Of a DNA stretch of 64,000 bases, positions 1 to 9,700 are shown piece after piece. Location: assembly GCF_005938645.2 (NCBI RefSeq), contig NZ_CP042171.1, positions 4,526,001 to 4,590,000 of the forward strand, written 5' to 3'. Made by a program: the position numbers and the translations under genes. This stretch comes from Pedobacter sp. KBS0701. GTDB lineage: Bacteria > Bacteroidota > Bacteroidia > Sphingobacteriales > Sphingobacteriaceae. Position 1 is the first letter of the stretch, and every line of letters starts with the position of its first letter. The notes below the pieces were generated by a model that saw nothing but the letters and a program-made list of their open reading frames with translations, did not search any database and was not told the DNA's origin.

Positions 1-2
1 AA

Positions 3-416
3 ATTGAACAAATTGAACACCTGATCAATCTTCACAAACTCCGGACAGCTAATGCAATTAATCTGCAACTTGAAATAACGGGCGATATGTTTGGATTAAG
101 ATTTCCACCACTTATCTTACTAACTTTGGTTGAAAACATATTTAAGCACGGAAATATTTCGCACTCTACTCAACCAGCGATCATTAAAATCACTTACGAA
201 AAAGATAAGCTGAATATCAGCACCATAAACATGATTAATGATAATAAAGGCAAACAAACGGAAAGCCATCATGTAGGAATTGATAATATTGGCAAGCGCC
301 TGAGTAATTTTTATGGTAACGACTATGTATTCAGATATTACCAGGATCCACTTAACCGCTACATTACAGAAATAGATGTAACTGTAGTTAATCCATTGGC
401 CAGGTTAAACCGCTAA
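3..416 (+). CDS. LytS/YehU-type sensor histidine kinase, C-terminal fragment (5' end outside the window)
   Basis: The reading frame is open from the first bases, so the gene begins upstream of the window. What remains is the end of the His_kinase family (PF06580) dimerisation region followed by the ATPase domain. The N-box is visible as PPLILLTLVENIFKHG, and a late G-box-like GIDNIGKRL precedes the C-terminus. The phosphoacceptor histidine and sensor part lie outside. Kinases of this family normally pair with a LytTR response regulator, which would lie to the left and is not visible. The stop codon overlaps the convergent lanthipeptide dehydratase stop by about 4 bases, so the two genes share a tail-to-tail end without a separate terminator. 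The family call is firm; the signal sensed is unknown. Confidence 0.88.
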   Translation: MEQIEHLINLHKLRTANAINLQLEITGDMFGLRFPPLILLTLVENIFKHGNISHSTQPAIIKITYEKDKLNISTINMINDNKGKQTESHHVGIDNIGKRLSNFYGNDYVFRYYQDPLNRYITEIDVTVVNPLARLNR

Positions 417-3211
417 ATTTTTGTTGCATTCTGACGTTGAATGTCTTTTAGCAGAAAATAATACATAACCATTTCATGCGTCCGCTGATCTTTGTTGAAG
501 AGTCTGTTTACGTGCATGTGTATTAAATCGGTGAATAGCTTTAATGCATTTTCAGGAGCACATTGTGTAAGAACTCTGATAAAAGAATCTGAAAACAAGC
601 TAAAGCCCTGCTCCTGTTCTGCTGTTAATGCTGCCCATTCTGCTTTTCGAAACTCCTGATAATGAATATTTAATTGTTTAAAATCAGCGGCATCCAATCG
701 ATGCTCTTCATTAAAGTTATCAGACATTAATCTCACGACCTTATTGATGGCCGGCTTATCTATAATGCCGGCTCCGATAATCTTTGAAACCAAAAGATTA
801 CACAGTTTATATTTGTTAAAATCATCTATCTGTGTTTCTAAAAGCAATATTACAAATGCACTATCTATAGCAAAGTGCCGTTCAACATCTTCAATCATAT
901 TACTGCCGTAACGTTCTAACTCACGCTTATAGGTTTTAATCTGTACGTCAGATACCAAACCAGAGTATAAAAACAATTCCAGATCATCCATGAGCTTTGA
1001 TATTAACAGCTGTCCATCCATTGGATTGTTTAGTTGAATCCTAAACCGGATGTGGTTTCCATTTTCATTGTAGCGGATAAAAAACCAAGATTTTACCTGA
1101 TCTGTATGAGTGGTTAGGAAAGGCGCAATTACTTCCGTCAAAATCTGATCACTACGTTGCTGATGGCAATAAATTTCGAAATAAAGCCATTCTTTACCTG
1201 GCGGAAAAAGTCGGGTTACCCCGGCATTTGCTGATTGCTCAACCAAACCACGATAAATTTGTTCGCCGTGACTTATGCTTAAAACAAACTGTGCTAAATA
1301 GGGTTTAGCTGTTTCATCAACCACAATGCTATTTTGAGGCATTAACATTTCTTCAATATAAGTACTGCCTTGTTTTTGCATATATTGTAAGAAAGCATTG
1401 ATATCGTCGTCATTTTGTAGGGCAAAGCACAAAGTTTGATCGGAAATACCGGCTTTGAAATATTCACTAACGCCTAAACTGTTTAGGAATGATCTACATC
1501 CGGCGATAGATAGCAACTTTTGATCAGGCCCTGAAAGGGCTTCTTTTTTAACTTTCCATTTGTTACCGCTTAAAACAATATTCTGATATTGTAACCTTGG
1601 GTAATAATCCAAATCAGGGAAAATAGTATCGAGCGGTAAGGAGAGATTTGTTTGTAAGCCTTGATGTTGCAAATCACACAATAACCTAAATACAGAAAGA
1701 TCTGAACGGATGTAGTTGTAGGCAGAAGCCATTCTAGGCACCAGCCGTTTATTTAACTGCTTAGAGCGAAGGATAATCTCAGTGCCCCGAACTGAAATCT
1801 GTATATCATTTAAAGCAAGTGGAACTGCTGAAGTATCAAAATTTAATATTGACAATTGATACCCATAGATTAGCTTCCGCCGGTTTACGTTATCTACATT
1901 GGCCTCTACCATATAGGCCACATCGAAAAATAACACCTCCGGATTTGCCTGCTGTTCTGCCGATGCTATGTTTTTAGCGTACTTCGCCACCTCATCGGCC
2001 GCCATGGTAAACCTTCCACTTAGTGCATTTGAGGTTACTCCACCAATCTGTTCTATAAAAATCAAATCATCATGAACAGACATTACCATACTGAATGAAT
2101 TGGGTAAAGATGCTAGTTTTTGATTAGGTGTCAAGACAAGTTTGTTCAGATAAACGGCTTTTCCTTTCTCAAATTTTTGCGCCGTCAGGTAGGTTTTTAA
2201 TGCCGCTCTGATATTTTCTGTTTCTGCTTTTTTTGGCGGTTTAGTATTAAAGCGTGTGATAAATTCACTATTTTGACCGGATTGCTCCAACTCATCGTAT
2301 CCTATACCCATTTCAGGATCTAGCGCCAGTAAAAGAGGTACTTCCTGATCTTCGAATTTTTTCTTAAACCTAACCTGGAACTGACTAAGGGCATCACGAT
2401 CTTTAGCAGGCATTATAGTATGAAGCATACTGATCAAACCTGGAATAGCCTGAAGCCACCGTTCATTAATACCACCAGATAAAGCTGTGCGTTGCGCGAT
2501 AAGATATTTTGGTAACTCATCCGTAGCGGTGAGGCCTAAACCTTCAAAATAATCATCTCCGATAATATTGGGATCATAGTTGGTAAAAACAAGCTGCAAA
2601 TCGTGCATATCCTGCAGCAAAACAAATAGATCCCCGGTCTCAGTATCACTTAAATTTAATTGTTTTACCAGATCATTAAGCCTGATCGGCTTTAAACATG
2701 CAGTTAATATTTGTATTACAAAATCGTTTTGATCTAACTCGGCCAGTTCGAAAACACCGTCGGTACAGGCTATATAACGGATACTATTGGGCGTTAAATA
2801 ATAACTGCTATTGCTAAATATGAGGCAGTTCTTTTGCAACAGATCTGCCAATGGGAATTGAATACTATTTTTATAAGGCCAATCAATCAGTTCGCGCACC
2901 TTTTGAGCTTCTTCAATTACTATTCTGCTTTCGGATGGCTTAATGGCATTATTTAACAAACTAAAACCAGCAAAAGTGCCATAAGGGGTCGCTCTGAATT
3001 TCGCACGGTTAAAATATTTCCAGATGGTAAAATAAACCTTAGGTGGAAGATCTTTGAGTTCGTTTGCCTTTACTTCTTTTATGGTTTCATAAAAGGCTGC
3101 GGAAGATATTGAAATGGCCAATTTTAATTCCTCCCAACAATCTACCAGTTCGGATTGATATGAAAATTTAGGTGTTCTAAAAATTACGGTTGGTTGGATA
3201 TTCAGCTTCAT
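413..3211 (-). CDS. Class I lanthipeptide dehydratase (LanB), full length
   Basis: 932 aa, close to the usual length of full LanB enzymes. The N-terminal two thirds match the glutamyl-transfer domain (Lant_dehydr_N): the start has the typical FRTPKFSY stretch, and RAKFRATPYGTFAGFSLL lies near residues 70-87. The last ~260 residues match the SpaB_C/thiopeptide-type elimination domain, with GKEWLYFEIYC and a GNHIRFRIQL strand. Characterised class I enzymes use glutamyl-tRNA to glutamylate Ser/Thr of a precursor peptide and then eliminate glutamate to give Dha/Dhb; they act in the cytosol with a LanC cyclase. No LanC, transporter or convincing precursor is visible here, so partners must lie left of the window or elsewhere. 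The ATG start is followed by a normal N-terminus. A near-consensus -7 element may lie at 3237-3244. Confidence 0.9.
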   Translation of the reverse strand: MKLNIQPTVIFRTPKFSYQSELVDCWEELKLAISISSAAFYETIKEVKANELKDLPPKVYFTIWKYFNRAKFRATPYGTFAGFSLLNNAIKPSESRIVIEEAQKVRELIDWPYKNSIQFPLADLLQKNCLIFSNSSYYLTPNSIRYIACTDGVFELAELDQNDFVIQILTACLKPIRLNDLVKQLNLSDTETGDLFVLLQDMHDLQLVFTNYDPNIIGDDYFEGLGLTATDELPKYLIAQRTALSGGINERWLQAIPGLISMLHTIMPAKDRDALSQFQVRFKKKFEDQEVPLLLALDPEMGIGYDELEQSGQNSEFITRFNTKPPKKAETENIRAALKTYLTAQKFEKGKAVYLNKLVLTPNQKLASLPNSFSMVMSVHDDLIFIEQIGGVTSNALSGRFTMAADEVAKYAKNIASAEQQANPEVLFFDVAYMVEANVDNVNRRKLIYGYQLSILNFDTSAVPLALNDIQISVRGTEIILRSKQLNKRLVPRMASAYNYIRSDLSVFRLLCDLQHQGLQTNLSLPLDTIFPDLDYYPRLQYQNIVLSGNKWKVKKEALSGPDQKLLSIAGCRSFLNSLGVSEYFKAGISDQTLCFALQNDDDINAFLQYMQKQGSTYIEEMLMPQNSIVVDETAKPYLAQFVLSISHGEQIYRGLVEQSANAGVTRLFPPGKEWLYFEIYCHQQRSDQILTEVIAPFLTTHTDQVKSWFFIRYNENGNHIRFRIQLNNPMDGQLLISKLMDDLELFLYSGLVSDVQIKTYKRELERYGSNMIEDVERHFAIDSAFVILLLETQIDDFNKYKLCNLLVSKIIGAGIIDKPAINKVVRLMSDNFNEEHRLDAADFKQLNIHYQEFRKAEWAALTAEQEQGFSLFSDSFIRVLTQCAPENALKLFTDLIHMHVNRLFNKDQRTHEMVMYYFLLKDIQRQNATKI

Positions 3212-3429
3212 TGCATTTAAATGATAGGGGAAAATTACAAAGATTAATTTAAAAACAGACGATCAGTTTTCAGTTGGCAGTTTTAGCTAACTGAAAATTG
3301 CCTATTGAAAACTGTTTATGTAGTTAGCCGGAATTTACAATCCCTCGTGAACAAAGGATCTTTTTCATTTAGCGGATTGAAAATCCACAGTAAAATAGGT
3401 CGGGATTACAAATCCCAATCAGCGCAACT
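3212..3429. repeat. Non-coding gap with inverted repeats and decayed dispersed-repeat sequence
   Basis: No credible gene lies between the dehydratase start and the OmpA-operon terminator. An imperfect inverted repeat spans 3264-3314 (arms beginning CAGTTTTCA and ending TGAAAACTG). At about 3372-3412 come short palindromic words: GGATTGAAAATCC, then GGGATTACAAATCCC. They resemble in style the GCGGGATTGAAGCCCGC hairpin of the 257-bp repeats near 62 kb. I read this as remnants of dispersed palindromic elements; that is an inference. Confidence 0.5.
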
Positions 3430-3461
3430 AAAAAAGCCATCTTCCTAAAAAGAAGATGGCT
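3430..3461 (-). terminator. Rho-independent terminator of the adhesin-PorP-OmpA operon
   Basis: A perfect 10-bp stem (AGCCATCTTC at 3435-3444, GAAGATGGCT at 3452-3461) has a 7-base loop. On the minus strand it is followed by a run of six T. It sits about 165 bases downstream of the OmpA-family gene stop and fits as the end of that leftward operon. Confidence 0.8.
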
Positions 3462-3624
3462 CACCGGCAATATCATTAAGTTAAGTACTACAGTCGTCAG
3501 CGTTAGCATAGCCTTAATGAGACTGATAATTCTCAAATAAATGCTCTTCGATTATGTCAGGATGATATCTTTTTGCGATTTATTCTTAACTCAATTGACA
3601 TTGCCCACAGAGATATTATGCATC

Positions 3625-5625
3625 TTATTTTTTAGTTACTTTAAACTCTGTTCTTCTGTTTTTCGCTCTTCCTTCAGGATTATCTTTTTTCTTGCGTTTT
3701 ACAATAATTTCGTTTGGCGCAATCGGCATCGATTCTCCATATCCTTTAGAAGTCATTCTGGCAGCGGCAATTCCTTTACTTTCCAAATAATCTGTACAAG
3801 ATTTTGCTCTTCTGTTCGACAGATCAAGGTTATATTCATCTGTACCAATATTATCGGTATGAGAACTTAGTTCGATTTCCATTTCAGGATTATCTTCCAT
3901 AATAGGGATCAGGAAGTCTAATACTTTTTTAGAAGGCTCGGTAAGTTCGGCACTGTTAAATTCATAATAAACATTATCCAAAGTCATTGGGATACCCAAT
4001 TTGAAAGGACTTAAGCAATAATCTTTATAAATCAAGGTATCTGCCTTTGCCAGTTCTTCATAAAGATAGTTTTTAGTAATTGCGAAATAATTATCTTTTG
4101 CAAAAAGCAATTTAACCGGTCTTTTCGAGTCTACTTTAAAACTGTAAATCCCATCGGTACCTGTAATTATTTTCTGTGACCCTTCGGCATTGGTTAAAGT
4201 TACATTAGCACCTGCTAAAGGCAATTTAGTTTTGCAATCAGTTAAAAGGCCGGTAATAGAAAGGTATTCTTTTTTCACTTCAAACACTTCCAAACAGCAC
4301 GATGATTCGCGATCAGAACTAATGTATCCTTTTGTTCCAATATCATCAGTTGCGGTAAAGTAAAGATCATCTTTTGATGAGTTGAAAGGATAACCCAGAT
4401 TTTTGGGGTTAGACCAATTTACCAGATCTCCCTCTGACTCAAAGAAATCAAGGCCGCCGAAACCAATACGCCCGTCGGTACTAAACAATAATTTTTTAGT
4501 TAAGGAATTGTAGTATGGCGCACGTTCGTCATCTCCGGTATTAATGGTTGGTCCAAAATTTACCGCCTGACCTAATGAACCATCTTCCCGAACGGCACAA
4601 TACCAGAGGTCAAATTTACCATAACCACCACTTCTATCAGATGAGAAAAGGAGGAATTTACCATCACTGGTTACAAAAGGTTGTGAAGAATTAAAATCTT
4701 TACTATTTACCTGCAAACCAACAGATTGCGGATCTGTCCATTTATCACCTGTTTTTTTAGAAGAATAAATAGCATATTTTTCTTTCTCTTTCCAAGCAGT
4801 AAAGTACATCGTATTCCCATCAGGGGTAAAAGTAACTGCGGCAATTTCCATGTTTTTAGGAAAATTGATGTCGATTTTTCTCACTTCGATATCAGCCGAA
4901 GTTAATTCGCCTTTAACTGTATAAATGTTATTAATAAACGGGTTGGACTTAGTTGATACCTGAACCTCTCCGGCATCTGTTTTAACCATGTCTTTTTTAC
5001 TCCCTACAGCAACCGGACGGGAAGAAGTAAAATACAATTCATTTTTGACTTTAACAGGAGCGTAGTTAGATCCCAGGCCATTTACATTACCTGGTACTTT
5101 TTTAACCTGTATTATACGCGGAAAGCGCATTTCTTCAATGGCAAACTTACACGACTCAATTTCCTTTTGAGCATCTTTAGCTAAAGCATCGCCGGGGTAT
5201 TTCTGGATAAACTGTTGAAAAGCGTCAATAGCCGGATTAAATTTTTTATTTGCCCTTAAGCTTTCAGCATAATAATATAGTGCCTTTCTAAAACGTGTAT
5301 TTGTAAAAGTTACCGCCATAGCATAATATTTTTCAGCCTCGTTAAATTCCCTATACAGTCTGCTAGATTCTGCAAGGTTATAAATCGATCCTTCATAATC
5401 TTCTATCACTTTATCATCAGTTGCTGATTTCCTTTCTTTACCATACGGTAAAATGGCCTGGGTACTATCGCCAGTAATTTTTAAGGCTTTTTTGTAAAAA
5501 GTTGATGCTGCATAGTAATCCTTATTTTCGAAATAAGTATCAGCAACCTTTTTATAATTTATCACATACTGTGCGTTTGCAAAACCGCCAAATGCCACTA
5601 ACAAAAAGAGTAATATTTTTTTCAT
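3625..5625 (-). CDS. PorE-like OmpA family protein with TPR and PD40 propeller domains
   Basis: 666 aa with a signal peptide (MKKILLFLLVAFGGFANA). The order of parts is TPR-like helices (~25-155), PD40/WD40-like propeller repeats (~170-440, e.g. ELYFTSSRP, YFTAWKEKEK, LLFSSDRSGGYGKFDLW), a carboxypeptidase-regulatory-like beta domain (~455-540, ITGLLTDCKTKLPLAGANV), and an OmpA C-terminal domain (~550-660, with the peptidoglycan-contacting stretch NLDLSNRRA and closing RAKNRRTEFKV). This order is the one described for PorE of the type IX secretion system. The likely role is to tie OM secretion components to peptidoglycan from the periplasm. It lies 69 bases downstream of the PorP/SprF gene and is last in the operon. 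It has a type I signal rather than a lipobox. Domain calls are firm; equivalence with PorE is inferred from architecture. Confidence 0.88.
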   Translation of the reverse strand: MKKILLFLLVAFGGFANAQYVINYKKVADTYFENKDYYAASTFYKKALKITGDSTQAILPYGKERKSATDDKVIEDYEGSIYNLAESSRLYREFNEAEKYYAMAVTFTNTRFRKALYYYAESLRANKKFNPAIDAFQQFIQKYPGDALAKDAQKEIESCKFAIEEMRFPRIIQVKKVPGNVNGLGSNYAPVKVKNELYFTSSRPVAVGSKKDMVKTDAGEVQVSTKSNPFINNIYTVKGELTSADIEVRKIDINFPKNMEIAAVTFTPDGNTMYFTAWKEKEKYAIYSSKKTGDKWTDPQSVGLQVNSKDFNSSQPFVTSDGKFLLFSSDRSGGYGKFDLWYCAVREDGSLGQAVNFGPTINTGDDERAPYYNSLTKKLLFSTDGRIGFGGLDFFESEGDLVNWSNPKNLGYPFNSSKDDLYFTATDDIGTKGYISSDRESSCCLEVFEVKKEYLSITGLLTDCKTKLPLAGANVTLTNAEGSQKIITGTDGIYSFKVDSKRPVKLLFAKDNYFAITKNYLYEELAKADTLIYKDYCLSPFKLGIPMTLDNVYYEFNSAELTEPSKKVLDFLIPIMEDNPEMEIELSSHTDNIGTDEYNLDLSNRRAKSCTDYLESKGIAAARMTSKGYGESMPIAPNEIIVKRKKKDNPEGRAKNRRTEFKVTKK

Positions 5626-5694
5626 CTTTTAAACTTGTTTTCAATGGTGATGAAGCCATCATAATTTAATATCATGATGGTTTCATTTGATTAA

Positions 5695-6696
5695 TTATAA
5701 ACGTGGACAAAAGAAGTTTGGACCAATTATACCATTACGACCAATAAGTGATATTGAAAGCTCTAAACCACCGTTACTGTTTGATGCACGATTAAAGGAA
5801 GAGGTATTTACATCATAGCTTAATCCGAACACCATATTCTTTAATTGTAAACCAACAAAGGCAATTGCAGCATCTTTATTACGGTAATTACCACCAAATA
5901 AAATGTTAGCTGACGGGTTAACGTTAAGTTGTGCATAAGCGCCTAATGAAACTTCGTTTGTATTCCCCTGATACATGAACAAAGCGTTAGGTACAATATC
6001 CAATAGCTCTGAAGCTTTGATCCGCGCACCGCCATGTGCAGTGAAACGAACAGGGATACGTGAATTTGAACCAGAAAAACGATCCATAGGCCGGGTTAAA
6101 TGCGCTGCACTTGCGCCAAAAAAAACGTTTACATTCTTATTCGGATTGCCGTCAAAAAACATGATGCCTGCATTTACATCGGGAACCAAAGATGACTGAG
6201 ATGAAAGTGTTTCGCCGCTCATCATGCCACCATCATAACCTGAAATTGGATTAAACTGATTACCAAACCTGGCCTGAGAGAAATCGAAACTGCGGTTAAT
6301 TATACCAGCCTGTAAACCAAAGCTCACCATCTGCAAGCCTTCGGCACCAAACCTTAAACGGTACGAGCCCGATACAGAGGCAGATAGGTAGTTAAAATCC
6401 AGCTCTCCAGCCCTTTGATTTAAAATGGTTGCACCAAATGCCAGGTTCTTTTTGGGGGCCATATCGAAAGATGCTCCACCCGTTAAAAAAGAACTGTTTA
6501 GCGCACTCCATTGTTGTTTAAAGTTTACAGTTGCACGGTAATCGCCATCTATTACCCCTGTTAAAGCCGGGTTAAGATATAACGGATTTGCATAATATTG
6601 TGAAAAATGCGGATCAGTTTGTGCAAAGGACTTAGCTGTACACAGCAGCAATCCTAGCACTGCAACATATATTTTTAAAGCCGATAGTATTTTCAT
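5695..6696 (-). CDS. Type IX secretion system membrane protein, PorP/SprF family
   Basis: 333 aa with a signal peptide ending at KSFAQ, then the family signature start TDPHFSQYYANPLYLNPALTG and alternating beta strands of an outer-membrane barrel to the C-terminus. PorP/SprF proteins are OM barrels that accompany T9SS cargo carrying type B C-terminal domains; in Flavobacterium johnsoniae SprF is needed for SprB surface delivery. Here the gene sits 37 bases downstream of a giant type B cargo and 69 bases upstream of the OmpA/TPR gene. That is the expected cargo-partner arrangement and suggests a dedicated role for this adhesin. Confidence 0.93.
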   Translation of the reverse strand: MKILSALKIYVAVLGLLLCTAKSFAQTDPHFSQYYANPLYLNPALTGVIDGDYRATVNFKQQWSALNSSFLTGGASFDMAPKKNLAFGATILNQRAGELDFNYLSASVSGSYRLRFGAEGLQMVSFGLQAGIINRSFDFSQARFGNQFNPISGYDGGMMSGETLSSQSSLVPDVNAGIMFFDGNPNKNVNVFFGASAAHLTRPMDRFSGSNSRIPVRFTAHGGARIKASELLDIVPNALFMYQGNTNEVSLGAYAQLNVNPSANILFGGNYRNKDAAIAFVGLQLKNMVFGLSYDVNTSSFNRASNSNGGLELSISLIGRNGIIGPNFFCPRL

Positions 6697-6733
6697 GGTC
6701 TTTTATTTTATCTGTTTATTGTTAATCCTCTTC

Positions 6734-9700
6734 TTATCTAATCAGTGTTACTGTACCTTTTCTCAATGATGTTGTTCCATTATTGAAGGTAATATCAACC
6801 ATGTACACATAAACCCCGATCGGCTGATTTACTCCTTTGAAAGTTCCATCCCATCCGTTTGCTACATTGTCTGATTGGAATATTAATTGACCCCATTGAG
6901 TGTAAATACTCATTTTCGCACTTGATATGGTATTACCGTAGACTAAGAATATATCGTTTTTACCGTCGTTATTTGGTGTAAATGCATTTGGTATATAAAC
7001 CTGATCTCCAAAAGGATTAGCTGCTTTGCCTGTTGCTGAACCGTTTTGACTGGCTTGGCACTCGATCTGACCTTTAGCCCTTACCAGGATACTTACACTT
7101 TGATCTGGTTTCAGGCCTGATACTAAATAAGTTGTTCCGGTTGCCCCATTTGTTGGATTGATCCATGTTAAACCATTGTCTAATGAAACCTGGTATGCAG
7201 TAGCACCTGCAACCGCAGCCCATGCAAACGTTACACTATTTGATGTAGTAGTTTGTACAACTACAACTGGTTTATCTAATACCGGCAGTACATTTACTGT
7301 AACTCCTGTTCTTGTTGGACTTACACAGCCACCTGCTGCAACCGTTTCTACATAGTAAATTGTAGTAGCACTTAAGTTTGGTGAGGTAAAAGTTATACCT
7401 TCTGCCAATACCGCTCCGCCTGAGCTTGCAGCGTACCATCTGTAAACTAATCCAGTTACCGGATTATTTACGGTTAATATAGTTGAGCTTCCTGAGCAAA
7501 GTGTTCCATTTGTTGCTGTTACTGATGCTGGCGCAACTGGTACCGGTAACGCGGTTACATTAACTGCTGTTCTAGATGATGATATACAAGCTCCATTTGC
7601 TCCTTCAACATAGTAAGTGATGTTCGTATTAACCGAAGGTGTTGTAAAGTTTACACCTGTTCCGGCTAACGTTCCGCCTACTGATGCGGTGTACCAATCG
7701 TATGTTACACCTGCTTGAGGGTTGGTAACTGTTAATATAGCCGAGCTCCCTGCACAAACACTTACCGATGACGAAGCCACGGTTGGTACTGTTGGTTTAG
7801 CGTTAACAGTAACCGTTACTTTAACACGCCCACTATTGTTGTTACAACCGCCTGTACCGATTGCCAGTATATAGTAATCTGTTGTGGCGGCTAACGCATT
7901 AACATTGTAACTTGTACCGGTAAATAATAAGTTACCACCAACCGCTGCGTTGTACCATTCGTAAGTAACACCTGCCTGTGCATTGGTTACGGTTAAGGTT
8001 ACACCATCACCTGCGCAGATACCTCCATTCGGAGCGGATACCACAGGATTGTTTGGCAATGCATTTACCGTAATGGCTACTGCCCTTGCTGTTGCTGCAG
8101 AACTTTCGCACCTGTTATCGCCTTTAATGGTTACATAATAGGTTGTATTTGCAGTTAATACCGGGGTAGTAAATACCGGACCAGTAAACACGACTGTACT
8201 TAAAGTAGCATCGCTGTACCAGGTAAATATTGGGTTGGTAACTGTTGTGCTGGTTGCAGCTAATGTTGCTGTTGCATTTGCACAAACCGATGTTGAACCG
8301 TTCACTGTAATATCTGTTGCAGTGGCAACCGGATTAACTTTGATGGTTACCGCTACTGCATTAGCAGCAGTATTTTCACATTTATTGGTTCCTTTAACAG
8401 TTACATAATAAGTAGTGGTAGTGCTTAATACCGGTGTAGTAAATATAGGTCCGGTAAAAGCCACACTGGTTAGCGAAGCATCGTTGTACCAGGTAAATAC
8501 CGGATTAGTTACTGTTGTTGAACTGGCATTAATTACTGATGTACCCGATCCACATACGATTGCCAGAGTTGATAAGGTAATATCAGCAGCTGTTGCACCT
8601 GCATTTACCGTAACGGTAACCAATTTTGCATTTGCAGCAGAACTTTCACATCTGTTATCACCTTTTACAGTTAGGTAATACTTGGTAGTTGCCGTTAATG
8701 CTGGCGTATTGAAAGTAGCACCTGTAAATACCGGCGATGTTAAGGCCGCGTCGCTGTACCAGGTAAATACTGGATTGGTTACGGTTGTTGTGCTGGCTGC
8801 CAAACTTGCTGATGAGCCTGCGCAGATATTTGCGTCAGCCGCGGTAACATCCGTTGCCGAAGCTACCGGGTTAACCACAACATTTATAGATTTAGCCGTT
8901 GCTACACTGTTTTCGCACTTATTGTCCCCTTTAACCGTTACATAGTAAGTGGTATTGGCGGTTAATGTTGGTGTAGTAAAGACTGCACCAACAAAAGCTA
9001 CATCAGTTAAGGTAGCGTTAGTGTACCAGGTAAATACCGGATTGGTTACTGTTGTGCTGCTAGCGGTCAATACTGCTGCAGATCCTCCGCAAATATTTGT
9101 TGAACCATTTACTATAATATCGGTTGCAACTGCTATCGGGTTAACCTTAATGGTAACAGTGGCTGCATTTGCGGCACTGTTTTCACATTTATTGTTTCCT
9201 TTAACCGTTACATAATAAGTAGTGGTAGTGGTTAATACCGGTGTAGTAAATATTGGTCCGGTAAAAGCCACACTGGTTAACGAAGCATCATTGTACCAGG
9301 TAAATACCGGGTTAGTTACAGTTGTTGAACTTGCATTGATTACTGCCGTGCCCGATCCACATACGAAGCTTGGTGTTGATAAGGTAATATCTGCAGCTGT
9401 TGCAGCCTGGTTCACGTTAACAGTAACTACTTTAGCTGTAATACCTGAGTTTTCACATTTATTATCGCCTTTAACCGTAACATAGTATTTAGTGGTTACA
9501 GTTAATGTTGGCGTTACAAAAGAGGCACCCACATAGGCTACCGAAGTTAAGGCAGCATCATTGTACCAGGTAAAGGTTGGGTTGGTTACTGTTGTGGTGC
9601 TTGCTACCAAATTAGTACCCGATCCTGAGCAGATGCTTGCATCAGCTGCGGTGATATCCGAAGCAGTTGCCACCGGACTAACAGTGATGGTAATTACTCT

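Noticed and set aside
3360..3500. A ~41-codon minus-strand frame upstream of LanB as a lanthipeptide precursor
   Set aside because: It runs through the terminator hairpin, has no Cys/Ser/Thr-rich core or leader pattern, and probably arises by chance.
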